Shown in pieces: positions 24,324-31,816 of a stretch of 53,042 nt of DNA. A program made the position numbers and the translations under genes. The notes beneath the pieces were generated by a model that saw only the letters and a program-made list of their open reading frames with translations, made no database searches and had not been told where the DNA came from. This DNA comes from Clostridiales bacterium (GTDB lineage Bacteria; Bacillota; Clostridia; Christensenellales; Aristaeellaceae): the NCBI GenBank assembly GCA_022787165.1, contig JALFVL010000019.1:1-53042 (forward strand), written 5' to 3'. Each line of letters opens with the position of its first letter. Within the stretch, counting starts at the first letter, position 1.

Positions 24324-25400
24324 ATGAAGCGAGCAACCATCCGGGATGTCGCGGAGGCGGCGGGCGTCTCCATCAGCACCGTGCATCAGGCGCTCAACGG
24401 AAAGAGCGGCGTGAGTCAGGCGACCCGGGAAAGAATCTGCCGTCTGGCGGAGGAGATGGGCTATCAGCCCAATGCGCTGGCCTCCGGCCTCAAGCGCAAG
24501 CCGCGGGTCATCGCGGTCATGCTGCCCAGTGAGGGCGGCAGCAACCGGTTCTACTATCCGCCGATTTGGCGCGGCGTGCGCGAGTATCTGGAGAGCGTTG
24601 CCGACCTCAACGTGGAGGCGATCGAGCTGCCGTATACGGCGCATGATCCCGCGCTTTCCGAGGAGATCGTCATGCTGCGCGAGCTGATGATGGAGCGCAG
24701 GATTGACGGGCTGCTGACGGCGGGGCACATGGACGCGCTGAGCGCGGAGGAATGGGACGCGATGTACAGGGATGGCATTGCCGTCGTCCAGACAGGCTCG
24801 GACAACGCGCTCAGCCACAGCATCTGCTGCGTTCAGCCGGATTACGACGTGATCGGCAGGACGATGGCGGAGCTGATCTTCAGTCGCATCCCGCCGTTTG
24901 GCAGCGTCGTGCTCTGCGCGGGCAACCCCAAATGGCTCGCCCATTCGCTCGTCGTGCGCGGATTTGACGCCTACATCGAGGAAAACGGCATTCCCAACCT
25001 CGTCTACCGCAACCACTTCTGGGACACCAGCGAGACGGCCTACCAGGCAATTCTGGAGCAGATCAGGCGGCCGGACGTCGCGGCCTGCTGCAGCGTGCTC
25101 TCCCAGGGCAGCGTGTTGATGGGGCGCGCGCTGGAGGAGAGCGGCAAGGCGGGAAGGCTGCTGGCCGTGGGCAGCGACCTGTCGGACGAGAGCATCGACA
25201 GGCTGCGCCGGGGCGTGCTCAGCAACATCCTGCAGAAAAACCCGTATGCGCAGGGGTACCTGGGCGCGAAGGCCCTCGTGGAATACCTGGTACAGGGCAG
25301 ACGGCCGGAGCAGCGCGACATGCGCGTGGGCAGCGAGGTGGTCTTCCGCAGCAACCTGGTGATGTACGACAAGGGCAACTACCGCTCGCTGCTGATTTAA
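24324..25400 (+). CDS. LacI family transcriptional regulator
   Basis: 358 residues. The helix-turn-helix and hinge occupy about 1-60 (ATIRDVAEAAGVSISTVHQA, then an ALASGLKRK hinge). A periplasmic-binding-type sensor domain follows (RVIAVMLPSEGG, RRIDGLLTAGH and onward). ATG 24324 has AGGAG 7 bases upstream. It is the only DNA-binding regulator in the sugar-acid region, and operator-like GCGAAACGTTTT palindromes occur at the divergent promoters 26.7-27.0 kb; control of those genes is inferred. The inducer is probably a pathway sugar acid. Confidence 0.9.
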   Translation: MKRATIRDVAEAAGVSISTVHQALNGKSGVSQATRERICRLAEEMGYQPNALASGLKRKPRVIAVMLPSEGGSNRFYYPPIWRGVREYLESVADLNVEAIELPYTAHDPALSEEIVMLRELMMERRIDGLLTAGHMDALSAEEWDAMYRDGIAVVQTGSDNALSHSICCVQPDYDVIGRTMAELIFSRIPPFGSVVLCAGNPKWLAHSLVVRGFDAYIEENGIPNLVYRNHFWDTSETAYQAILEQIRRPDVAACCSVLSQGSVLMGRALEESGKAGRLLAVGSDLSDESIDRLRRGVLSNILQKNPYAQGYLGAKALVEYLVQGRRPEQRDMRVGSEVVFRSNLVMYDKGNYRSLLI

Positions 25401-25410
25401 AAGAAGAAAC

Positions 25411-25453
25411 AGACCGCCGCCGTGGGGAAAAGCCCGCATGGCGGCGGTCTTTC
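25411..25453 (+). terminator. Terminator of the LacI-type gene
   Basis: AGACCGCCGCCGTG (25411-25424) pairs with CATGGCGGCGGTCT (25437-25450) with one mismatch, followed by a short T tract. Confidence 0.7.
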
Positions 25454-25477
25454 GCATTCCTGATCTTATGGAAAATG

Positions 25478-25540
25478 TTGGGCTGCTGCCCAAGCCCGCC
25501 TGAGGGACAGACCCCTCAGACGCCCCTCTTCACTTCACGC
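25478..25540 (+). repeat. R2 dispersed repeat, copy 1
   Basis: Begins with the TTGGGCTGCTGCCCAA palindrome, then a TGAGGGA...CCCTCA hairpin, then CTTCACTTCACGC. It matches the reverse complement of 33072-33133. It lies between convergent genes. Confidence 0.75.
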
Positions 25541-25581
25541 AGATGAAAGCCATTCGGGAAGAGACCTGCAGGAAGCGGCGG

Positions 25582-26703
25582 TTATTCAAGCTCCAGCACG
25601 CGATGGCTGCGGCAGCTCTTCTCGATGAGCTCCCAGTCGAGCTCCGCGCCGACGCCGGGGCCCTGCGGCACGTGGATGATGCCGTGCTCGTCGATGGGCA
25701 GCAGCCCCTTCATCGGGAGCGTGTAATTCTCCTCGGGGACGAAATACTCAAAGAACTCGCAGTTCTTGATGGCGCAGCTGACGTGCAGGTTGACCAGATC
25801 CATGTAGTTCATGGTCGTGGTGTGGATCTCGCAGTTGAGGCCGAAGGCCTCGGCAAGGTGCGCGATCTTGAGCGTGCCCGTGATGCCGTCCTTCCAGCTG
25901 ACATCCGCGCGGACGATGTCGGCGGCGCGCTGGGCGATGACCTGCGCGACGCCCCAATGACAGCCGCGGGTGGTCTCCGTGCCGGCGATGGGGATGTCGA
26001 GCGTGCGGCACAGCTCGGTGTACTTGTAGAGCTCGAAGTCGCGGAAGGGCTCCTCAAACCAGCGGTAGCCAAGGCGCTCGAGCTGACGGCCGACGCGGAC
26101 GGCCTCGTCGAGCGTGTAGTCGCCGACGGGATCGCTCATGAGCAGGTAGTCCGGGCCGACGGCGTCGCGCACGGCCTGATGCACCTGCATGTCGAATTCA
26201 ACCGGTCCGCCCGGATGCGCCTTGTAGCCCGGGATGCCCTTCGACTGATAATAGATGGCCTCGTCCACGTATTCCTTGACGGTGCCGTGGAAATTGCCGC
26301 TGGCGTAGACGGGCAGGCTGTCGCGGCAGGCGCCGATGTATTTGTACAGCGGCAGGCCGGCCTCCTTGGCGCAGATATCCCACAGCGCGACATCGACCGG
26401 GCCGGGGAGGAAGACGGGGAAAAACGCCTCGTGGCGGTCGATCACCCAGAGCTCCTGGAAGATCGCCTCGCGGTCGTGCGGGTCGCGCCCCAGAACGACG
26501 GGGCCGACGCTTTCCTGCAAATACGCCTCGCTCACGGCGCCGCTGCGCGCGGCCATGCAGGTGGCGATGCCCTCGATGCCGGTGTCGGTGGTCAGCTTGA
26601 TGACCAGCACATCCCAGCCCATCTTCGCGCCGCCCTGACGCTTTTCGTCGAAGAGACAGCGGCCGCGCTCAACCCACCAGGTTTCGAACTTTGTAATGAT
26701 CAT
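25582..26703 (-). CDS. Enolase-superfamily sugar-acid dehydratase (mandelate racemase type)
   Basis: 373 residues: N-terminal capping domain, then a TIM barrel. Metal ligands are Asp191, Glu217 and Glu243. The second-strand base motif is Lys161-Ala-His163 rather than the usual KxK, and an Asp267/His294 dyad is present. This pattern fits acid-sugar dehydratases that remove water from an aldonate or uronate to give a 2-keto-3-deoxy acid; rhamnonate- or galactonate-type enzymes are candidates. It diverges from the TRAP operon across a shared region containing a promoter and a LacI-type operator. GGAGGG precedes the ATG. The substrate is not assignable from sequence. Confidence 0.85.
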   Translation of the reverse strand: MIITKFETWWVERGRCLFDEKRQGGAKMGWDVLVIKLTTDTGIEGIATCMAARSGAVSEAYLQESVGPVVLGRDPHDREAIFQELWVIDRHEAFFPVFLPGPVDVALWDICAKEAGLPLYKYIGACRDSLPVYASGNFHGTVKEYVDEAIYYQSKGIPGYKAHPGGPVEFDMQVHQAVRDAVGPDYLLMSDPVGDYTLDEAVRVGRQLERLGYRWFEEPFRDFELYKYTELCRTLDIPIAGTETTRGCHWGVAQVIAQRAADIVRADVSWKDGITGTLKIAHLAEAFGLNCEIHTTTMNYMDLVNLHVSCAIKNCEFFEYFVPEENYTLPMKGLLPIDEHGIIHVPQGPGVGAELDWELIEKSCRSHRVLELE

Positions 26704-26750
26704 GGGAAACCCTCCTTGATTGTCGTGAATCGCAAACTGCGAAACAGGAT

Positions 26751-26765
26751 GCGAAACGTTTTTTC
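26751..26765 (-). promoter_or_regulatory. LacI-type operator upstream of the enolase-superfamily gene
   Basis: GCGAAACGTTTTTTC, with the near-palindromic AAACGTTT core of LacI-family sites. It lies just downstream of the -10 of the minus-strand promoter, where a repressor would block initiation. The same 12-base core recurs at 26949. Confidence 0.7.
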
Positions 26766-26781
26766 TTCAAGCTCTGACTCT

Positions 26782-26810
26782 ATTATAATGGATTTGGAGC
26801 AAGCTGTAAA
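26782..26810 (-). promoter_or_regulatory. Promoter of the enolase-superfamily gene
   Basis: Minus strand: TTTACA (26805-26810), 17 bases, TATAAT (26782-26787). A weaker operator-like AAAACGATTCGC lies at 26821-26832, one base off the inverse of the other two sites. Confidence 0.75.
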
Positions 26811-26902
26811 GGAGGAACCCAAAACGATTCGCTCAAATTCCTCTCTTCTCCAGGGCTTTGAAATCTTAACGAACAAAATACATTAAAATTTGATGTGAAG
26901 TA

Positions 26903-26931
26903 TTGACAGAGAGATAAAAATGTGATAAATT
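26903..26931 (+). promoter_or_regulatory. Promoter of the second TRAP/sugar-acid operon
   Basis: TTGACA (26903-26908), 17 bases, TAAATT (26926-26931). Confidence 0.8.
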
Positions 26932-26948
26932 GAATTCACCTTAAGCAG

Positions 26949-26961
26949 GCGAAACGTTTTG
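26949..26961 (+). promoter_or_regulatory. LacI-type operator of the second TRAP operon
   Basis: GCGAAACGTTTTG, identical over 12 bases to the site at 26751, about 12 bases downstream of the expected transcription start. Confidence 0.7.
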
Positions 26962-27033
26962 TCTGTGCCGCGAGGGCTGAGCTGCCCGAACGGAAAAGCG
27001 AAGGAAAAACAAAAAACAAGGAGGAGACCCACT

Positions 27034-28035
27034 ATGAAAAAGATCCTTGCCATCATGATGGCGCTGCTCGTGCTGGCCGCCGTGCCGGCTCTGGCGGAGA
27101 CCAGGCTGACCTGGAACGAGGTCAACGGCGAAGACTACGGCGCGACCGTCGGCGCGCATGCGTTCGCGGACAAGCTTGCCGAGCTCTCCGGCGGCGAGAT
27201 GAGCATTGAGCTCTACACCAACGGCACCCTCGGCTCCGAGGCGGAGTCCATGGTCGGCATCCAGATGGGCACGCTGGATATCTTCCGCGGCAACGCGTCC
27301 TCCCTGCCCAACTACGGCGCCGAGCTGATCGGCACCACCGGCCTGCCCTACGTCTTCACCGGCATGGAGCAGTTCGAGGCGGTCGCCGAGAGCCCGCTGG
27401 GCGATGAGCTCCTCGCCTCCGTCGAGGCGGCCGACTGCGGCTACGTCGCGCTGGGCTGGCTCGTCGAGGGCCCGCGCAGCATGTTCATCACCGAGGCAAC
27501 CTACAAGAAGCTCGGCTCGCCGGAGTCCATCACCCTGGAGATGATGAAGGGCCTGAAGATCCGCGTGCCGGAGACCGACCTCATGCTTGCGACCATGGCG
27601 GCGCTGGGCGCCTCCGCGACTCCGATCGCGTATTCTGAGCTGTACACCTCCCTGCAGTCCGGCGTCGTCGACGGCGCCGAGAACGGCGTGACCTCCTACA
27701 AGTCCAACTCCTTCAACGAGGTCGCTCCGTACTTCATCACCGACGCGCATACCTTCGGCTGCGGCGTCATCCTCATGTGCGCCGACAAGTGGAACTCCCT
27801 GACCGAGGAGCAGCAGGGCTGGATGAAGGAGGCCGCGCTGGCCGCCCGCACCGCCTGCTATGAGTACAACCTCGCCCAGGAGCAGGCCTGCTTCGATTCC
27901 TTCGCTGAGGCCGGCATCACCCGCCTTGAGGTTGCCGACATCGAGAATTGGCAGGCTGCCTGCCAGCCGCTCTACGGCCAGCAGAGCGAAGAGGCCCAGG
28001 CGATCATCGCCAGGATCCAGAACGGCGACTATTGA
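27034..28035 (+). CDS. dctP: TRAP transporter substrate-binding protein (DctP family, second)
   Basis: 333 residues. Signal peptide is 1-21 (KK, hydrophobic core, VPALA). The DctP core is clear: MSIELYTNGTLGSEAESM, GLKIRVPETDLML with the carboxylate-binding Arg, and the LYTSLQSGVVDGAENG motif. It would bind a sugar acid outside the membrane, given the hexuronate-type genes that follow. ATG 27034 has GGAGG 10 bases upstream; an earlier in-frame codon at 26959 overlaps the operator and is rejected. A strong terminator-like hairpin separates it from the permease genes. Confidence 0.93.
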   Translation: MKKILAIMMALLVLAAVPALAETRLTWNEVNGEDYGATVGAHAFADKLAELSGGEMSIELYTNGTLGSEAESMVGIQMGTLDIFRGNASSLPNYGAELIGTTGLPYVFTGMEQFEAVAESPLGDELLASVEAADCGYVALGWLVEGPRSMFITEATYKKLGSPESITLEMMKGLKIRVPETDLMLATMAALGASATPIAYSELYTSLQSGVVDGAENGVTSYKSNSFNEVAPYFITDAHTFGCGVILMCADKWNSLTEEQQGWMKEAALAARTACYEYNLAQEQACFDSFAEAGITRLEVADIENWQAACQPLYGQQSEEAQAIIARIQNGDY

Positions 28036-28088
28036 TCGGCCCGGCAGCAAGCAAAAGCCAAATGATGGTGCATCGGAACTGAGCGCCT

Positions 28089-28129
28089 GGGGGCTTTCCG
28101 GCTGACAGGCCGGAAAGCCCCCCTTTTTT
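28089..28129 (+). terminator. Strong terminator-like hairpin between dctP and dctQ
   Basis: GGGGGCTTTCCGGC (28089-28102) pairs perfectly with GCCGGAAAGCCCCC (28109-28122), followed by six Ts. Because it lies inside an operon, it probably limits read-through so that binding protein exceeds permease. Confidence 0.85.
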
Positions 28130-28216
28130 ATTCAGGCAAAAACCGGCTTTCCGCTTCCCACGACCCGCGCGGCGCCTGCCTGCCGGCAGGCGCGCCAAGG
28201 AAGGAAAAAACAGGAT

Positions 28217-28702
28217 ATGGAAACACTCAACAAAATCTGGCAGGCGATTGACAAGGCTGTCTTCACCGCCGTCAAATACGCCTGTGTCCTGCTGCTGGCC
28301 GTTCTGGTCTGCGTCGTCTTCTACATCTTCTTCGGCAGGTATGTGCTGAACAACTCCCCGATGTGGGGCGAGCCGCTTTCGCTGTTCTGCCTCGTCTGGA
28401 TGAGCATCCTCGGCTCCGCGCTGTGCATCCGCGACGAGCAGCATCTGCGCGTGACGATGTTTGATACGAAGATGGGCAAAAAATCCATCCTCGCCACGGA
28501 CATCCTCGCCAGCGTGTGCATGTTCGTCTTCGCCATCTTCCTGATCGTCTATGGCTGGCAGTTGACCCAGAAGGGCCTGCGCAACAACATGGCCGGCATC
28601 AACATCCCCTATGCCTATATGTATGTCGCCATGCCGGTCTCCGGCGTGCTCTACATCATGGCGCTGATTGAAATGTGGAGAAGGAGGCTGGTGAAAGCAT
28701 GA
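28217..28702 (+). CDS. dctQ: TRAP transporter small permease (DctQ family, second)
   Basis: 161 residues, four hydrophobic segments. Family features are SPMWGEPLSLFCLVWMSILG and the RDEQHLRV motif. The TGA stop overlaps the ATG of the large permease gene (ATGA), so the two subunits are co-translated. AAGGAAGG lies upstream of the ATG. It forms the membrane complex with the downstream DctM protein for ion-driven uptake of the sugar acid. Confidence 0.9.
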   Translation: METLNKIWQAIDKAVFTAVKYACVLLLAVLVCVVFYIFFGRYVLNNSPMWGEPLSLFCLVWMSILGSALCIRDEQHLRVTMFDTKMGKKSILATDILASVCMFVFAIFLIVYGWQLTQKGLRNNMAGINIPYAYMYVAMPVSGVLYIMALIEMWRRRLVKA

Positions 28703-30006
28703 CTACCGCTGCGATTGCGACCCTCATTCTGGTCGGCCTGTTCCTCGGCCTCGTTCTTTTGCGGGTGCCTGTCGTTTACTCCATCGGCATCGCCTGCCTG
28801 GTCGACTTCTTCTACTTGGGCATCAACCCGATGCAGATGGCGCTCAAGTTCATCTCCAACCTGAATTCCTACACGCTGCTCGCGGTGCCCTTCTTCATCC
28901 TGATGGGTGAGCTGATGTCCCGCGGCGGCATTTCGGACAGGCTGATCGTCCTCTCCCGTGAGCTGGTCGGCTGGATCCGCGGCGGCCTGGCGATGGTCAA
29001 CATCGTCGCCTCCGTCTTCTTCGGCGGCATCTCCGGCTCCTCCTCGGCGGACTGCGCCTCCATCGGCCCGATCCTGATCCCGATGATGGAGCAGGAGGGC
29101 TATGACCGCGACTTTTCCACCTGCGTGACGATGGCCTCCTCCGTGCAGGGCATTCTGATCCCGCCGAGCCAGAACATGGTCATCTACACGCTGGCGGCGG
29201 CCGGCGTGGCGAGCGTCTCCATCGGCCAGCTCTTTATGGCCGGCTACCTGCCGGGCCTGCTGCTGGCGGCGGCGCTGATGGTCTATTCCTATTACGTCTC
29301 CAAGAAGAAGAACTATCCCGTCAGCAACAGCTTTAACCTCCGCAGCGCGGTCAAGGCGCTGGGCAGCGCGATCTGGGGCCTGCTGGCCATCCTGATCGTC
29401 GTGGTTGGCGTCGTCGCCGGTGTCTTCACGACGACCGAGTCCGCGGCCTGCGCCGTCGTCTGGTCGCTCGTCGTCGGATTGTTCATCTACCGCGGCTTCA
29501 AGGTGAAGGATATTCCGGAGATTTTCCACAACGTCGTCATGATGCTGGGGCGCATCCTGATTCTGCTGGGCGTCTCGGGCGCGTTCTCCTACCTGCTGAC
29601 CTACCTGCGCATCCCGGATCAGGTCGCCGCGGCGATCTTCAGCCTCACGACCAACAAGTACCTCATTCTGATCTGCATCAACATTCTGCTGCTCGTTCTG
29701 GGCTGCCTGGTGGAGATGGCCTGCTTGATTCTGATGATCACGCCGGTCATTCTGCCCATCTGGCTCAGCCTTGGCCTCAGCCCGATCCACCTGGGCGTCG
29801 TCATGATCCTCAACCTGGGCATCGGCCTGATCACGCCGCCGGTCGGCTCCACGCTGTTCATCGGCTCGGCCGTGTCGGGCATCCCGATTGAGAAGCTGAG
29901 CAAGGCGATGATCCCGTTCTACCTGGTCATGATCATCACGCTGCTGATCCTGACCTTCTTCCCGCAGACCTTTATGTGGCTGCCGAACCTGATTTATGGT
30001 GTGTAA
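28699..30006 (+). CDS. dctM: TRAP transporter large permease (DctM family, second)
   Basis: 435 residues, about twelve membrane helices. Hallmarks are VPFFILMGELMSRGGIS, FFGGISGSSSADCAS, ILIPPSQNMVIY and GLITPPVGSTLFIGSAV. It starts at 28699, overlapping the dctQ stop. It differs enough from the DctM at 5376 to suggest separate ancestry rather than local duplication. The esterase-type gene begins at the very next base after its stop, tying transport to catabolism. Confidence 0.93.
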   Translation: MTTAAIATLILVGLFLGLVLLRVPVVYSIGIACLVDFFYLGINPMQMALKFISNLNSYTLLAVPFFILMGELMSRGGISDRLIVLSRELVGWIRGGLAMVNIVASVFFGGISGSSSADCASIGPILIPMMEQEGYDRDFSTCVTMASSVQGILIPPSQNMVIYTLAAAGVASVSIGQLFMAGYLPGLLLAAALMVYSYYVSKKKNYPVSNSFNLRSAVKALGSAIWGLLAILIVVVGVVAGVFTTTESAACAVVWSLVVGLFIYRGFKVKDIPEIFHNVVMMLGRILILLGVSGAFSYLLTYLRIPDQVAAAIFSLTTNKYLILICINILLLVLGCLVEMACLILMITPVILPIWLSLGLSPIHLGVVMILNLGIGLITPPVGSTLFIGSAVSGIPIEKLSKAMIPFYLVMIITLLILTFFPQTFMWLPNLIYGV

Positions 30007-30747
30007 ATGATGAAAAGAGAGACAGAGCTTTCCTGCGGGGGCCGGCTGGAGATGGCCGGCCTTCCGCCGCATCCCAGGGGCGTCGTCATCGTCTGCCCCG
30101 GCGGCGGCTATGAATGGCTGTCCCCACGCGAGGCGGAGCCCGTCGCGCGGGCGTTTGCCCGCATCGGTTGGGCAGGGCTGATCCTGCGCTACACCTGCTT
30201 TGAAGGGGCTCCTCTGGGCAAGCTGCCGCTCAGGCAGCTGGGCGAGGCGCTGCGCCTGACCCGCGAGGCCTTCCCCGGCCTGCCTGCGGCGGTCTGCGGC
30301 TTTTCCGCGGGCGGCCATCTGGCGGCGAGCCTGGGCGTGCATTGGCGGGAGGAGGGGCTTCCCGCGCCCGATGCGCTGATTTTGGGCTACCCCGTCATCA
30401 CGGCGGGGGAATACGCGCATCGCGGGAGCATTCGCGCGCTGGCGGGCGACGGCGATTCCTCCTATTATTCCCTGGAGAAGTACGTCGATGCGCATACGCC
30501 CAGAACCTTTCTCTGGCAGACGGCGTCGGATGAGGCTGTACCGGTTCAAAACAGCCTGCTCTTTGCCGGGGCGCTTGCCGCGGCGAAGGTCCCCTTTGAA
30601 TATCATGTCTATCCCGCTGGCGAGCATGGGCTCTCTCTGGCGACGGCAGAGGTGGCCGAGCCTGAAAAGGGCCGCATGCCGGACGCGCATGTCGCCGGCT
30701 GGTTTGACCAGTGCGCCCAATGGCTGAAACAATTCATCGAGGAGTGA
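30007..30747 (+). CDS. Alpha/beta hydrolase (esterase/deacetylase-like)
   Basis: 246 residues. Oxyanion-loop PGGGY is near 31-35, the nucleophile elbow is GFSAGGH (Ser100), a late DEAVP carries the likely acid, and GEHGLSL carries the His. This fits the BD-FAE/acetyl-xylan-esterase-like group, which removes acyl groups from sugars. No signal peptide is seen, so it acts in the cytoplasm, probably on an acylated or esterified sugar acid brought in by the TRAP system. The ATG directly follows the dctM stop. Confidence 0.85.
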   Translation: MMKRETELSCGGRLEMAGLPPHPRGVVIVCPGGGYEWLSPREAEPVARAFARIGWAGLILRYTCFEGAPLGKLPLRQLGEALRLTREAFPGLPAAVCGFSAGGHLAASLGVHWREEGLPAPDALILGYPVITAGEYAHRGSIRALAGDGDSSYYSLEKYVDAHTPRTFLWQTASDEAVPVQNSLLFAGALAAAKVPFEYHVYPAGEHGLSLATAEVAEPEKGRMPDAHVAGWFDQCAQWLKQFIEE

Positions 30748-30753
30748 CCGTTT

Positions 30754-31464
30754 ATGGCAATGTGGAAAGACGAAAACGAGATGTTTGCGCTCATCAAGGA
30801 GAAGCTCTATACGCCGGTCGTCGGCGACATTCTCGACCAGATGGGCTACAACCACCAGTTCCTGCCTGCGCCAATCCGTCCGCTGGTGAGCCAGGTGCCC
30901 TATCACGACTACATCCCCGAGGGCGAGACGCAGAACAACCGCCTCAAGGTGGCCGGCTATGCGATGACGGTGCTGGAAAACGACGTCTTCCAGCAGCCGA
31001 AAAAGCCCTTCGGCTACATGACGGAGGCGCTTGACGACCTGAAGCCCAACGAGATCTACGTCGCCACCGGCGCACACAACAGCGCGCTCTGGGGCGAGCT
31101 GCTGACGGCCTCCGCCAAGGCGCGCGGCGCGGTCGGCGCGATTCTGGACGGCTATGTCCGCGACACGCCGAAGGTGCTCGAGCAGAATTTCCCGGTCTTC
31201 TGCAACGGCACCTGGGCGCAGGATTCCTCCATCCGCACCTATGTCTTCGACTGGCGCTGCCCGATTGAGATCGGCCAGGTGACCATTCACGACGGCGACC
31301 TGATCTTCGGCGACATCGACGGCGTGCTGGTCATCCCCAAGGAAATCTGCGAGGAGGTCATCGAGCGCGCACTTCAAAAGGCCGCGACGGAGAAGACCAT
31401 GCGCAAGGCCGTCGAGGGCGGCATGCTCGTGACGGAGGCCTTCGCCAAATTCGGCGTCCTGTAA
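30754..31464 (+). CDS. RraA-like protein (HMG/keto-acid aldolase family)
   Basis: 236 residues. The RraA/HMG-aldolase core is present: TPVVGDILDQMGY, ATGAHNSALWGELLTASAKA, then GAVGAILDGYVRD with the conserved Arg-Asp pair that binds metal and pyruvate in the aldolases. In a sugar-acid operon it is more likely a metal-dependent keto-acid aldolase or decarboxylase than an RNase E regulator. It could cleave the 2-keto-3-deoxy acid made by the dehydratases (inference). It starts 6 bases after the hydrolase gene. Confidence 0.82.
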   Translation: MAMWKDENEMFALIKEKLYTPVVGDILDQMGYNHQFLPAPIRPLVSQVPYHDYIPEGETQNNRLKVAGYAMTVLENDVFQQPKKPFGYMTEALDDLKPNEIYVATGAHNSALWGELLTASAKARGAVGAILDGYVRDTPKVLEQNFPVFCNGTWAQDSSIRTYVFDWRCPIEIGQVTIHDGDLIFGDIDGVLVIPKEICEEVIERALQKAATEKTMRKAVEGGMLVTEAFAKFGVL

Positions 31465-31478
31465 GGAGGGACGTTGTC

Positions 31479-31805
31479 ATGCAGACTGCGTTTCAGATCG
31501 ATCTGACGGACAACGTCGCGACGGCGCTCTGCCCGCTTGCGCCGGGGGAGACCCGGCTGCTTGGCGACGCGGCGCAAAGCGCGATTGTGGCCGTCACCGA
31601 TGTGCCCGTCGGGCACAAGATCGCGCTGCGGGACATCGCGCAGGGCGAGATGATCGTCAAATACGGCGTGGTCATCGGCCGCGCGACGCAGGATATCCCT
31701 GCGGGCAGCTGGGTGCATCTGCACGTGATGCACAGCAACTACGACGAGCGCTCCAGCCATCTGGATGTCAACACCGGCGCGCCGAAGGATACGCGCTACG
31801 AATGA
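31479..31805 (+). CDS. UxaA-type dehydratase small subunit (SAF domain)
   Basis: 108 residues, equivalent to the N-terminal SAF domain of altronate/galactarate dehydratases (AIVAVTDVPVGHKIALRDIA, VVIGRATQDIPAGSWVHLH, MHSNYDERS). In E. coli UxaA this is fused to the catalytic part; here it is a separate gene 12 bases before the large subunit. Sulfolactate sulfo-lyase (SuyA/SuyB) is split in the same way, so that reaction cannot be excluded. The uxaC gene downstream favours altronate or a related hexonate. Confidence 0.85.
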   Translation: MQTAFQIDLTDNVATALCPLAPGETRLLGDAAQSAIVAVTDVPVGHKIALRDIAQGEMIVKYGVVIGRATQDIPAGSWVHLHVMHSNYDERSSHLDVNTGAPKDTRYE

Positions 31806-31816
31806 GGGAGGACGCC

